In this document: one piece after another, positions 1-7,674 of the stretch | Position numbering within the stretch: position 1 is the first letter of the stretch | Layout: the number at the start of each line of letters is the position of its first letter | Source of the DNA: Paenibacillus ferrarius | GTDB taxonomy: Bacteria > Bacillota > Bacilli > Paenibacillales > NBRC-103111 | Length of the DNA: 64,000 nucleotides | Direction: 5' to 3' | Assembly (NCBI RefSeq): GCF_002027705.1 | Contig: NZ_MBTG01000001.1 | Location: 372,001-436,000 of the forward strand | Made by a program: the position numbers and the translations under genes | Notes under the pieces: model-generated | Told to the model about the DNA's origin: nothing | The model's database searches: none | Seen by the model: only the letters and a program-made list of their open reading frames with translations

Positions 1-2
1 CC

Positions 3-119
3 GCCTATAATCGGATCGCTTCTTCGCAGAAATCGCTCGAGGTTCATCCATTTATGGGGCATTCTATGCCTGTTGGCTTTCACTCGGCAGGACATTCTTT
101 TTTCTCACAATGGCTTTAA
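3..119 (+). CDS. C-terminal end of a probable alpha/beta hydrolase (acetylxylan esterase-like), cut by the window edge
   Basis: The frame beginning at base 3 is open from the window edge to a TAA at 117-119 and encodes 38 residues. The segment AYNRI, then KSLEVHPFMGHSMP and a final FFSQWL, resembles the end of acetylxylan esterase / cephalosporin-C deacetylase type hydrolases, where a His in a H-P-x-x-x-H region closes the catalytic triad. Most of the protein lies outside the window, so the family is a guess from a short tail. No terminator follows directly: the first good hairpin on this strand is at 370-414, so a palindrome array (164-341) would sit in the 3' untranslated part of its mRNA. 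Confidence 0.4.
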   Translation, partial: AYNRIASSQKSLEVHPFMGHSMPVGFHSAGHSFFSQWL

Positions 120-163
120 AATGACAAAAACGACTGAGCTGCGTTGCTCGTTGAGTGCGAATA

Positions 164-341
164 CCTGCGATTGTGCAGGCTTTTTCAACGAAATCGAGTG
201 AAAAGTAGTAATACCTGCAAATAAGCAGGCATTTCTTGATTTTCCACCCGAAAATCAAGAAAAGGTCACGAAAACCTGCAGAATTGCAGGGAATTAATGA
301 TCTTGGCTATTCCGAACAGAATAAAGATGCAGAATCGCAGG
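164..341. repeat. Palindrome array A: four CCTGC-N6-GCAGG elements, starts 50/61/51 bp apart
   Basis: Elements lie at 164-179, 214-229, 275-290 and 326-341. The first three are perfect CCTGC-N6-GCAGG; the fourth keeps the right arm but has GATGC on the left. The spacer between elements 2 and 3 carries its own inverted repeat (TCTTGATTTT / AAAATCAAGA). Array B near 12.8 kb has the same word and spacing, and arrays C and D have the same spacing with another word. The array overlaps no convincing gene. Function is unknown; it could be RNA hairpins or a row of protein-binding sites. Confidence 0.85.
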
Positions 342-369
342 TTTTGGAAGGCGAGCTTAAATAACGAAA

Positions 370-414
370 GGGGCTGTCTCCAAGTAGAACCATCTACTTG
401 GCAGCGCCTTTTTC
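370..414 (+). terminator. Rho-independent terminator
   Basis: The arms CCAAGTAGA (380-388) and TCTACTTGG (393-401), extended by GGGCTG/CAGCGCC bases, are followed by CTTTTTCTG. It ends any + strand transcript that reads through array A. Confidence 0.75.
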
Positions 415-443
415 TGTTTTTCAAAGCTTGGCAAAATAGGAAA

Positions 444-480
444 GGGCTGCCCACTGGTCATGCGACCAGTGGGACAGCCC
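444..480 (-). terminator. Terminator downstream of the CLC gene
   Basis: GGGCTG-C-CCCACTGGTC pairs with GACCAGTGGG-A-CAGCCC around a 4-base loop. On the minus strand it is followed by TTTCCTATTTT. It lies about 50 bp past the stop of the gene that ends at 530. Confidence 0.75.
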
Positions 481-529
481 TATTGATTTTCGTCCAAAGA
501 CGGCGAAATTGAAAAGTAGAAAGATGCGC

Positions 530-1858
530 TTACTTATCTTTTGCTTTGTTTTTAATTGACGCTAGCGTTGCGTTGGCAGGTAAGAAATAAAGCTTAGATT
601 TCGACACCCCAATTTGTTGTGAAGTGTAAATACCAGAATGACCTGAAAATAAATAACTAATGATGCAAGCAATGAACAGATAGACGGCGCCTTCCGAGCC
701 GAAAAGCTCAATTCCCATAATAAAGCAGGCGAGAGGCGTGTTCGTTGCACCACTGAAAACAGCAATAAATCCAAGGCCGGCCAAAAATGGGGCAGAGACA
801 TGCAAAATACTGGATAGAGAATTTCCAAGCGTTCCACCGATAACGAAAAGAGGTGTGACTTCGCCTCCTTGAAAGCCCGCTCCAAGTGTCAAGGTCGTAA
901 ATAGGATTTTCCAAAGAAAAGCCAAGGGCGCGACTGGTTGTTCAAATGCGTCCTGGAGCAACGGAATTCCCAATCCCAGATAGTCTCTCGTGCCAAAAAT
1001 AACCACTAATGCAATAATGACTAATCCGCCCACGAAGGTCTTTATGACAGGATTTATAAATAGCAGGGTGTAGATTTTTTTCAACCAATGTGTGAGCTCG
1101 CTGAATAAAAGACTTGTCAATCCAAAGAGAATAGAAGCGATCACTACTTTTACTAGGAGCATTGTGGTGAATGGAGGAATGGTTCCGATATGATAATGGA
1201 TATGCTGAATGCCCCATGCCGTAGTCATCAGATTGCCCACCAAGCTTGCGATGAAGCAAGGGATGAGTGCTTGATACCGGACAAGACCTAATGCAACAAC
1301 TTCCATGCCGAATATCGTTCCTGCCAGAGGGGTGCCAAATATGGAGCCAAATCCGCTGCTAATGCCACACATTAAAAGGATTTTGCGGTCCGTTTCATCC
1401 ACCTTGAATACTCTGCCAATGAGTTCAGAAAAGCTTCCGCCCATTTGTACCGCAGTGCCTTCCCGGCCTGCTGAACCGCCAAATAAGTGAGTCAAGATCG
1501 TTCCAAGCAGGACCAGTGGAGCCATTCGAAACGGGATTGTTTCTTGTCCATGTTGGATTTGTTCTAAAATCAGATTATTGCCTTTTGCTGAATTTTTGCC
1601 GTATTTCACATATAAATAACTCATAAATGCCCCGCCGAGCGGCAAAAGAAATAACAGCCAGGGGTGACTTTCACGCTGAATCGTGGCTGCGTCAAGGCTT
1701 GCAAGAAATAGAGCAGAGGCGGAGCCGGTCAGAATGCCTACTAGACTGCCATAGAATAACCATTTCAGCAAAGCACCAAATAAAGCAACATGCAAATACT
1801 TCTCGGCATAGGCAATAAGCTTGCGTTTTGGGGTTTCAGATCCATTTGTCACGTTCAA
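530..1858 (-). CDS. CLC family anion channel/antiporter, possibly of the fluoride-type subgroup
   Basis: A 442-residue membrane protein of the CLC chloride channel/antiporter superfamily. Seen directly: the anion pathway motif GSAGREGTAVQMGG with the gating glutamate near residue 133, and GFQGGEVTPLFVIGG and GATNTPLACF further on. The first selectivity motif, usually GSGIP, is replaced by GNNLI (residues 93-97). That change together with GREGT instead of GREGP is reminiscent of F-/H+ exchanging CLC proteins; this assignment is inference. No crcB fluoride riboswitch is visible upstream, where only about 40 bp separate it from a terminator. The start is a TTG with an AGGAG at 1864-1868 (complement). 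It follows the broken MarR gene on the same strand. Confidence 0.85.
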   Translation of the reverse strand: MNVTNGSETPKRKLIAYAEKYLHVALFGALLKWLFYGSLVGILTGSASALFLASLDAATIQRESHPWLLFLLPLGGAFMSYLYVKYGKNSAKGNNLILEQIQHGQETIPFRMAPLVLLGTILTHLFGGSAGREGTAVQMGGSFSELIGRVFKVDETDRKILLMCGISSGFGSIFGTPLAGTIFGMEVVALGLVRYQALIPCFIASLVGNLMTTAWGIQHIHYHIGTIPPFTTMLLVKVVIASILFGLTSLLFSELTHWLKKIYTLLFINPVIKTFVGGLVIIALVVIFGTRDYLGLGIPLLQDAFEQPVAPLAFLWKILFTTLTLGAGFQGGEVTPLFVIGGTLGNSLSSILHVSAPFLAGLGFIAVFSGATNTPLACFIMGIELFGSEGAVYLFIACIISYLFSGHSGIYTSQQIGVSKSKLYFLPANATLASIKNKAKDK

Positions 1859-1898
1859 TTAAGCTCCTAACCTTAAATAATTAGAGGAGGGTTATGCC

Positions 1899-1921
1899 AA
1901 AAGGGTTGCCGAAAGGCAGCC
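1899..1921 (-). terminator. Short terminator between the MarR gene and the CLC gene
   Basis: On the minus strand GGCTGCC-TTTC-GGCAACC is followed by CTTTT. It sits 24 bp past the full-length MarR stop and 41 bp before the CLC start, so the two genes may not share an mRNA unless there is read-through. Confidence 0.55.
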
Positions 1922-1944
1922 TTATCTGTGGTTTAATAGTGCGC

Positions 1945-2403
1945 TCAGGTCTTAGCGACCGAGGTAGACTCCGCATGGATGCGTGCTAAGCCTTTTTGAA
2001 TAATGCGCAGTTCATCTTCTTCTAAATGACGGACGAAATAGGAAAGAATCCCTTGTTCATATATTGGTCAGGCTTTTAAAAAGGCACGTTTGCCTTCGCG
2101 TGTGAGCACGGCATAAGAGCCGCGGCGATCCTCCTCGGTCCGCTCTCGACGGACATAGCCCTCTTTCTCCAAGCGTTCAACTAACCGTGTTATGACGCTT
2201 GGTGTCAAAACGACCTTATCGGCAAGTTCGCTCATTCGCATCTTTCTCGATGGTGTTTGATACAGGGCGACCAGCACATCATACCAAATTAGCGGGACCT
2301 GATCTTGGTCAAGGAGATCTTTCTCAATTAATCGGATGACCGTAGAGTGGGTATTTAAAAAGGTTCGCCAAACCGCAAGCTGATCTTCCTGCAATTTCTT
2401 CAT
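1945..2403 (-). pseudogene. MarR family regulator interrupted by an in-frame TGA
   Basis: The first 111 codons encode a winged-helix MarR domain: MSELADKVVLTPSVITRLVERLEKEGY recognition helix region and the wing ERTEEDRRGSYAVLT. A TGA at 2068-2070 stops the frame after RAFLKA. Reading on in the same frame gives PIYEQGILSYFVRHLEEDEL and continues to a second TGA at 1945-1947, for 152 codons in total, the usual MarR length. The lost tail is the dimerisation helix, so the 111-residue product is probably inactive. TGG to TGA at a tryptophan codon is the simplest explanation. Base-calling error is also possible. The gene is divergent from the acetyltransferase at 2575, with a palindrome between them. 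Confidence 0.75.
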
Positions 2404-2530
2404 GAAATTGTACTCCTTCCGAGCGATCTTTGTCTTTACATGATACCGAAATATATTTGACTGTGCAAATAAATGGGGGTATAGAAATCAGTCTTATTTT
2501 AAATGCACATCGACGTAGGGTTAAAGGACA

Positions 2531-2551
2531 AGTATACTATTCATGTATACT
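2531..2551. promoter_or_regulatory. Perfect 7-bp-arm palindrome, probable operator for the divergent MarR/acetyltransferase pair
   Basis: AGTATAC (2531-2537), 7-base spacer, GTATACT (2545-2551). It lies between the MarR start (2403) and the acetyltransferase start (2575) and overlaps TATACT -10-like sequences. MarR proteins bind palindromes of this size; the pairing is inferred from position. Confidence 0.5.
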
Positions 2552-2574
2552 ATAGAGACAGTGGAGTGATTAAT

Positions 2575-3030
2575 ATGGATATTAAAATTGATGATTTAAC
2601 TGGATCCAAAGTAATTGCATTAATAGGAGAGCATTTGCAAAGTATGTCCGCACAATCTCCGGCAGAAAGTATGCATGCTTTAAATCTGGACGGATTGAAG
2701 AAACCTGAAATTACATTTTGGAGTGCTTGGGAACAAGATGAATTGATGGGCTGCGGGGCACTTAAAGAACTTGACGATCAGCATGGAGAGATCAAATCAA
2801 TGCGCACTTCAACTCTGCATTTAAGAAAAGGTGTCGCTAAGCAGCTCCTCTTGCATATTATTGATGAAGCCAAAAGGCGTGGCTACCAGCGTCTTAGCTT
2901 GGAAACGGGCTCCATGGCATCATTCGACCCAGCTATTAAGCTGTATGCGAGTCTGGGGTTTGAATATTGCGAGCCATTTGCTGACTATAAGGAAGATCCG
3001 AATAGCGTATTTATGACCAAAGGTTTGTAA
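2575..3030 (+). CDS. GNAT family N-acetyltransferase
   Basis: A 151-residue single-domain acetyltransferase. The acetyl-CoA loop is seen as LRKGVAKQLLLHIIDEAKRRGY, and the C-terminal part has AIKLYASLGFEYCEPF, both standard GNAT features. The segment SPAESMHALNLDGLKKPEITFWSAW resembles the YsnE-like group of Bacillales acetyltransferases, whose substrate is not securely known. I start it at ATG 2575, preceded by GTGGAGTG; an open frame reaches back to 2503 but runs through the promoter/operator region. A terminator follows at 3063. Regulation by the divergent MarR gene is likely from context, and would be affected by the nonsense codon in that gene. Confidence 0.8.
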   Translation: MDIKIDDLTGSKVIALIGEHLQSMSAQSPAESMHALNLDGLKKPEITFWSAWEQDELMGCGALKELDDQHGEIKSMRTSTLHLRKGVAKQLLLHIIDEAKRRGYQRLSLETGSMASFDPAIKLYASLGFEYCEPFADYKEDPNSVFMTKGL

Positions 3031-3062
3031 GTCTCGTTGGCGGGTCATGTAACGAGCGACGT

Positions 3063-3092
3063 AAGGTTACCGATTTCATCGGTAGCCTTTTT
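3063..3092 (+). terminator. Rho-independent terminator
   Basis: AAGGTTACCGAT-TTC-ATCGGTAGCCTT followed by TTT, 33 bp after the acetyltransferase stop. Confidence 0.85.
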
Positions 3093-3255
3093 GTGTATGG
3101 TGAAGAGGATACAAATGTGAATGATCATAATAAACTTTGAATATATTCCCATAAGAAAGCATAATTAATACCCGATCAATTCCGATTAAGATAACGACTA
3201 TTAGGGTTATCCTGTTTGGCGATATGGGCATCAGATAGAGGAGGAGTCATACCCA

Positions 3256-4158
3256 TTGAAAGAGTTGGTCGTCTGCTTGTTTCTTATTCTAGGATCATGG
3301 ATGAGCCCCGAATATCAGGAAGATAGTCTGAGTCAAGTTTGTTCCTCCAAAAATGAAAGCGCAATCATTATACCTCCGGTAGATACGAAGGTCATCCATT
3401 ACACCAACCAGGCTATTTTCCTTGTATACCACCATCTAGATGAACAAGAATCCTTCGTGACGATTTCCCCGGCGAAATTTAATCAGCATTTGCAAGTATT
3501 AAAGGAGAATCACTATAATGTGATTTCGATAGAAGATTACAGCTGTTTTCAAGAACACCAGAAGCCCATTCCACCGAATGCTGTCGTGATTACTTTCGAT
3601 GATGGTTATCAATCATTCTATGAGAAGGCATATCCGTTACTTAAAAAGGCAGGGTATCCGGCAACAAATTTTGTCGTAGTGAGTTATGTGGATACTGATT
3701 ATCCAGCACTGCCTTTCTTGACTTGGAAGCAAATGAAGGAGATGAAAAGTGATGGGTTCAGCTTTTATTCGCATACATTTAACCTACATCAGAAGAAGCC
3801 GGGTGAGGGAGGCAGCCTGGTGCCGGTTATGACGAATCCTATTTATTTAGAGCAAGCTAAGCGTCTAGAAACCGAAGAGGAGCGAAGACAAAGAGTTCGC
3901 GAGGATCTTACGATGGCCGAGTTACTGTTAAAGAGTCAACTGGGGAATAAGCTTTCCATGTTATGTTTCCCTTATGGAGATTATAAGCAGTCCGTGATGG
4001 ATGAAGCTCAAGAGCTAGGTATTCGCTATTTTTTTACAACCAAAGAAGGTATTAATTCAGGGGATAACCGTGAAATTTACCGCTTAAATGTGGGCATGCC
4101 GTATATAACGGCTGAAGCTTTTATGAAAAAATTGCAGAGCTATGATCGTAAGAAGTGA
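3256..4158 (+). CDS. Secreted polysaccharide deacetylase (NodB domain)
   Basis: A 300-residue protein with a short hydrophobic N-terminus and a NodB (carbohydrate esterase family 4) domain. Motif 1 is VITFDDGYQSF (the catalytic Asp and a metal Asp), motif 2 appears as SFYSHTFNLH with the two metal histidines, and CFPYGDY matches motif 3. The segment before it (FLVYHHLDEQESFVTISPAKF) resembles the IcaB/PgaB branch, which removes N-acetyl groups from extracellular poly-N-acetylglucosamine. Start is TTG 3256, about 10 bp after AGAGGAGGAG. It is a single gene, closed by a terminator at 4196. Exact substrate is not deducible. Confidence 0.88.
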   Translation: MKELVVCLFLILGSWMSPEYQEDSLSQVCSSKNESAIIIPPVDTKVIHYTNQAIFLVYHHLDEQESFVTISPAKFNQHLQVLKENHYNVISIEDYSCFQEHQKPIPPNAVVITFDDGYQSFYEKAYPLLKKAGYPATNFVVVSYVDTDYPALPFLTWKQMKEMKSDGFSFYSHTFNLHQKKPGEGGSLVPVMTNPIYLEQAKRLETEEERRQRVREDLTMAELLLKSQLGNKLSMLCFPYGDYKQSVMDEAQELGIRYFFTTKEGINSGDNREIYRLNVGMPYITAEAFMKKLQSYDRKK

Positions 4159-4195
4159 TTGGTTGCAAATAAAATTAAACTTCAGGCTTACTGGA

Positions 4196-4227
4196 AAGTA
4201 TTCGATCATCTGTTCGAATGCTTTTTT
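4196..4227 (+). terminator. Rho-independent terminator
   Basis: AAGTATTCGA and TCGAATGCTT form a stem with one mismatch, followed by TTTT, 37 bp after the deacetylase stop. Confidence 0.75.
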
Positions 4228-4317
4228 GTTATTATTAAAATAGCCGTAGAAAAAGGAAACTTTTTACAGTGCGAAAGAGTCTAAACTATATACGAATTTC
4301 TCACTGGGAGGAAATTG

Positions 4318-5259
4318 ATGAAAGCGAGAGGTTTAGTTCTATTAAATGTGATGTTCCTACTACTTAGCTCTTGTACGGGCAAAGACAATAGTTCTTTTAC
4401 GATAGCTGCAACACCAACAACCAGTGTGCCAATAGCAGTCGTAGAGCCAAGTCCGACCAACAAGATCGAGGATCTGGAGAAGATAGCAAATCAAATTTTA
4501 AGCCCTGCTGTAAATAATAATAACACGGAAATTGCTAGATTAATGGACTCAGTAAACAGCCCTGCAGCCCTGAATTCTCTGTTTTTTCAAGTTATTTTAG
4601 AACGGATTAAATATCATATAGATCTGGATGTTGAACCAATCGTTCAAATGTTTCAAAATCACAAAGCGGATGTTAACGCAATAGATGCCAGAATGAAACA
4701 ATCATTGATTGTAGCCTCGGCATGTACGGTAGGCGATTTTGTGAAGCCGCTCATATTGGCAGGTGCTGATGTGAATCCACCAGCAGATCCTTACAAACCT
4801 ACTCCCTTGAGTTGTGTATCAAGTAGAAGGAACCCTGAGCTGGTGCGCTTCTTGCTAGAGCATGGGGCAAGATTGGACATTCCAAATCCTTTGCTTTCGG
4901 CCATGAGACCATTTGGTCACTCAAATTTTCAAGAAGAAAATATAGAAATAGTCAAATTACTAATTGAAGCTGGTGCCGCTGTTAACGACAAAGATAACAA
5001 TGGTAATACTCCTCTTGCCCTAGCAGCAATGTACAATCAAAAAGAACTGGTCACGTATTTGATTGATCATGGTGCACACGTGAATGTAAAGAACAATGAT
5101 GGAAGGACGCCGTTAATTGAAGCTGTTGAAGCCGTAGAAGGAGCTAAGTCGGAAGACGATGTGCTTGAAGTCGTGAAGATCATGCTACAAGCAGGTGCAG
5201 ATCCTAAAACTATTCCGGATCGAAATGGTAACACGGCTTTGGAAAATTTTGCACCATGA
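4318..5259 (+). CDS. Ankyrin-repeat lipoprotein
   Basis: A 313-residue predicted lipoprotein: hydrophobic leader ending in LLLSSC (Cys 19 would be lipidated). The rest is built of ankyrin repeats. The clearest are NDKDNNGNTPLALAAMYNQ and VKNNDGRTPLIEAVEAVEG, with more divergent ones before (KADVNAIDARMKQSLIVASA, GADVNPPADPYKPTPLSC). Ankyrin repeats bind proteins, so an extracytoplasmic scaffold or inhibitor role is possible, but no partner is evident. I choose ATG 4318, 6 bp after GGGAGG, over the TTG one codon upstream. It is monocistronic; the c-di-AMP riboswitch of the next gene begins about 30 bp after the stop. Confidence 0.85.
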   Translation: MKARGLVLLNVMFLLLSSCTGKDNSSFTIAATPTTSVPIAVVEPSPTNKIEDLEKIANQILSPAVNNNNTEIARLMDSVNSPAALNSLFFQVILERIKYHIDLDVEPIVQMFQNHKADVNAIDARMKQSLIVASACTVGDFVKPLILAGADVNPPADPYKPTPLSCVSSRRNPELVRFLLEHGARLDIPNPLLSAMRPFGHSNFQEENIEIVKLLIEAGAAVNDKDNNGNTPLALAAMYNQKELVTYLIDHGAHVNVKNNDGRTPLIEAVEAVEGAKSEDDVLEVVKIMLQAGADPKTIPDRNGNTALENFAP

Positions 5260-5287
5260 ATTCATGGAGGTCACGTGTTATACTTTA

Positions 5288-5432
5288 TGAGATCCCTTGT
5301 GGATCAAACAACTTAGAAGGCCGAAGCTTTTATGAAGCACGGGGGACCCACTATTAGGGGTGAAGCCGCAACAGCGGCCGGGTGATTACTCTTTGATCCG
5401 AATCCGACAGCTAACCTCGCAGGCCGCAAAAA
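5288..5432 (+). ncRNA. c-di-AMP riboswitch (ydaO/yuaA leader)
   Basis: The leader contains the hallmark conserved blocks of this class in order: ACGGGGGACCC (about 5339-5349), GGGGTGAAGCCGC (5357-5369), and the long block GGTGATTACTC ... CCGAATCCGACAGCTAACCTCGCAGGC (5381-5424), followed by AAGGAGAGG, the ribosome binding site. These RNAs sense cyclic di-AMP and usually switch off genes for cell-wall hydrolases and potassium or osmolyte transport. The gene downstream is a LysM-CAP cell-wall protein, a typical target. Confidence 0.93.
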
Positions 5433-5445
5433 GGAGAGGTTTCTT

Positions 5446-6096
5446 TTGAAAAGATACAAAAAGCTTTTGGTAACCAGCGCATTAGGACTAAGCGTCCTTA
5501 TAGGTGCAAATGCAGCAATGGCCGCAACGGCCACTCACACGGTATCAGGCAACGATACGATGTGGGTCATTTCCAAGAAGTATGGGGTCAGCCTTACATC
5601 GCTTATTCAGGCGAATCCTCAGGTCGCGAATCCCAATGTGATCTGGTCTGGCATGGTCTTGAATATCCCAGGCAGCACGAACACGAATGCAGGATCCAAA
5701 ACGCCGGTTACGACTCCTCCGTCGCAATCAGCATTTGCCAGCCAAGTGGTTAGCTTAGTTAATCAGGAGCGAGCTAATGCAGGTCTCCGCCCATTAACAA
5801 GCAACAGCGCACTGACCGCTATGGCATTGGATAAAGCCAAAGATATGTACAACAATGGCTATTTTGATCATACGTCGCCGACCTATGGGTCTCCTTTTGA
5901 TATGATGAGCTCTTATGGCATTAAATATTCCTATGCGGGTGAAAACATTGCTAAAGGCCAACAAACGCCTGAAGCCGTTATGCAGGCATGGATGAACAGC
6001 GCGGGTCACCGTCAAAATATTCTAAGCCCCAACTATACGCAAATAGGCGTAGCCTATTACAACGGTGAATGGGTACAGGAATTCATCAGCAACTAA
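5446..6096 (+). CDS. Secreted LysM-CAP (SCP/PR-1) domain protein under c-di-AMP riboswitch control
   Basis: A 216-residue exported protein. A signal peptide (KKLLVTSALGLSVLIGANAAMAA) is followed by one LysM peptidoglycan-binding module (about residues 30-77, ending VIWSGMVLNIP), a short Thr/Pro linker and a CAP domain (about 95-215) with VNQERANAGLRPL, FDHTSPTYGSPFDMM, YAGENIAKG and MNSAGHRQNILSPNYTQIGVAY. This is the YkwD-like bacterial CAP group; the biochemical role is not settled. TTG 5446 is 6 bp from the AAGGAGAGG. Attachment to the wall through LysM and control by c-di-AMP fit a role in wall homeostasis. Confidence 0.92.
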   Translation: MKRYKKLLVTSALGLSVLIGANAAMAATATHTVSGNDTMWVISKKYGVSLTSLIQANPQVANPNVIWSGMVLNIPGSTNTNAGSKTPVTTPPSQSAFASQVVSLVNQERANAGLRPLTSNSALTAMALDKAKDMYNNGYFDHTSPTYGSPFDMMSSYGIKYSYAGENIAKGQQTPEAVMQAWMNSAGHRQNILSPNYTQIGVAYYNGEWVQEFISN

Positions 6097-6115
6097 ACTA
6101 GCAGTGTAAAGAAAC

Positions 6116-6160
6116 AGGGTTGTTTCTCACAGGGAAACCTGAGGGGAGCAACCCTTATTT
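6116..6160 (+). terminator. Rho-independent terminator
   Basis: AGGGTTG...CTCA and TGAG...CAACCCT pair in a two-part stem and are followed by TATTT, 20 bp after the LysM-CAP gene. Confidence 0.7.
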
Positions 6161-6293
6161 GTCATTTATACCTATTACATATTGTTCCAATCAAGGATGG
6201 GAAACATTGTAACTTTTTGAACATCGTAGCGTCTAAGTTATTGGTGAAGAGTCCGTAGATTACCCAGTCTTTTAAAGGGAGAGGGTTTTAACA

Positions 6294-7544
6294 ATGGTTG
6301 GGATTAAAACTTTTGCAGCTTTATTAGGTGCTGTCACCTTGTTTTCTTATTTTCCTACTGTCGATGCTGAGGAATGGTCGCCTAATTTGCCACAGAAAAT
6401 AACGCTTTTGCATGAAACAAAATTGTATGCCGAAGCAAACGAATCATCCGCTTCCTGGGCGACGTTGTCCCCTCAAGACGTTCAAACGGCAGGTGCCGAA
6501 AAGGATTGGTATAAGCCGATGTTTGGTGAGAAAAAGTGGGTGAGAATTCATACAAGTTGGATGGGAGATCAATGGGTTCATATTGATTGGCACGAAATTG
6601 GATGGTTGGTGCCCAAGGATGAATTCGCAGATGTTTCGGGAGAAATGCCCTTGTATAATGAGCCTGAATACGGGTATACAGGAGCAACGATCACAAGCCA
6701 AATTGTTCATATGAAGGGTATATTTTATAGACCTATGCAAATGCCTACTTATCTCGTCGAATCTTGGATTGGCGACAAATGGTTCACACCCTATAACGTA
6801 AGAGTCATCGAGGGTGTCATCCCAACCGAGGAAAAGGTGAATATAGAAGGCGAAGGTTCTTTTTTTGATAATCCAAGCAATCAGCCGCTTTTCAAATACA
6901 ACACCCTAACATTTAAACCCCAAGAGTTCACGGCAACTGCTCGTTATGGCGATTTCTATAAAGTAAAAACAGAAACTGGTCAGCATGCATGGGTTAGCCC
7001 CCGGTTCTCACAACCTGCAGTGACGACCCCAGTCAGCGAGGATATTGTGTTAACAGAGAAAACAGCGATCTACAGTTATCCGAACCTTCAAAGTTTCTTA
7101 GATCCCTTGGCAGCTCAGACCGTTCATGCGAATGCAAAATTTCAAGACATATGGGAGAACACTTGGTATAGAATCAATACTTGGCTTGGAGATGCATGGA
7201 TTATACGGAATAATAGCGGTGTCATAAATCCTAGCACGCATATCGCAGCTGATTTAGATGGCTACATTCAAATTTTCCCAGTAGTGATTGCCGGCAGCAG
7301 TCATACTGTTTCAGGGCGTCTGTATGTTGCAAACATGCCTCAATATATTGATTACAATGATGTGAGCTTCACATTGCAAATGATCGACGAGAGAGGGAAT
7401 GTTCTTACGAGCGGAGAAGGTTTTATCCCAGGAGTGAGGCAAAACGACGAAGTAGCTTTTACCGTTGTTCTCGGCCAAATGGATACGAGCGTTACAAACT
7501 TCTCGTTTCGCGTGTCGGAGGTTCAATTTCACAATCCTTTGTAG
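6294..7544 (+). CDS. Secreted protein with repeated SH3-like/GW-type modules
   Basis: A 416-residue protein with a signal peptide (VGIKTFAALLGAVTLFSYFPTVDA). Three modules share a W-(I/M/L)-G-D-x-W signature: TSWMGDQWVHID, ESWIGDKWFTPYN and NTWLGDAWIIRN, each preceded by a segment that begins with a strand such as LHETKLYAEAN or LTEKTAIYSYP. This layout is that of bacterial SH3-like or GW modules, which bind cell-wall glycans. The last 80 residues (DGYIQIFPVVIAGSSHTVSG onward) form a different beta-rich domain. No enzymatic domain is seen. ATG 6294 follows AAAGGGAGAGGG. It is likely a wall-associated structural or binding protein; family name not certain. Confidence 0.75.
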   Translation: MVGIKTFAALLGAVTLFSYFPTVDAEEWSPNLPQKITLLHETKLYAEANESSASWATLSPQDVQTAGAEKDWYKPMFGEKKWVRIHTSWMGDQWVHIDWHEIGWLVPKDEFADVSGEMPLYNEPEYGYTGATITSQIVHMKGIFYRPMQMPTYLVESWIGDKWFTPYNVRVIEGVIPTEEKVNIEGEGSFFDNPSNQPLFKYNTLTFKPQEFTATARYGDFYKVKTETGQHAWVSPRFSQPAVTTPVSEDIVLTEKTAIYSYPNLQSFLDPLAAQTVHANAKFQDIWENTWYRINTWLGDAWIIRNNSGVINPSTHIAADLDGYIQIFPVVIAGSSHTVSGRLYVANMPQYIDYNDVSFTLQMIDERGNVLTSGEGFIPGVRQNDEVAFTVVLGQMDTSVTNFSFRVSEVQFHNPL

Positions 7545-7587
7545 GAAGCAATGATAAAAGTGAAGGGATGATATGCGCGGAGGATTA

Positions 7588-7674
7588 ATGAAAAGTCGCC
7601 GCGTTGTCGTTTCGTATTTACAAATCTATAAAAATAGATATAATAAAGGTTATGGAACCTTTAGCGATTTATAA
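7588..7674 (+). CDS. Possible 28-codon leader ORF upstream of and overlapping arsR-like gene
   Basis: ATG 7588 follows a good GGAGG (7579-7583) and opens a 28-residue frame (MKSRRVVVSYLQIYK...) whose TAA at 7672-7674 lies 20 bp inside the ArsR-like gene. It spans the palindrome at 7624-7639. It could be a leader peptide that couples translation, or a chance frame. The ribosome binding site is better than that of the regulator itself, which is why it is listed. Confidence 0.25.
   Translation: MKSRRVVVSYLQIYKNRYNKGYGTFSDL
7624..7639. promoter_or_regulatory. Palindrome ATCTAT-N4-ATAGAT, probable ArsR operator
   Basis: A perfect 6-bp-arm palindrome 13 bp before the regulator start. The 10-mer CAAATCTATA that begins it (7621-7630) recurs at 7992-8001 in front of the MFS gene, again in an AT-rich partial dyad. 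Shared sites fit one regulator acting on both promoters. Confidence 0.5.

Noticed and set aside
64..454. Minus-strand open frames over array A and the two terminators
   Set aside because: They are produced by palindromic repeats and hairpins, lack ribosome sites and have no protein-like pattern.
1859..2060. Fluoride (crcB) riboswitch before the CLC gene
   Set aside because: The conserved GAUG and UACU(A/G) blocks are absent; the stretch is explained by the MarR tail and a small terminator.
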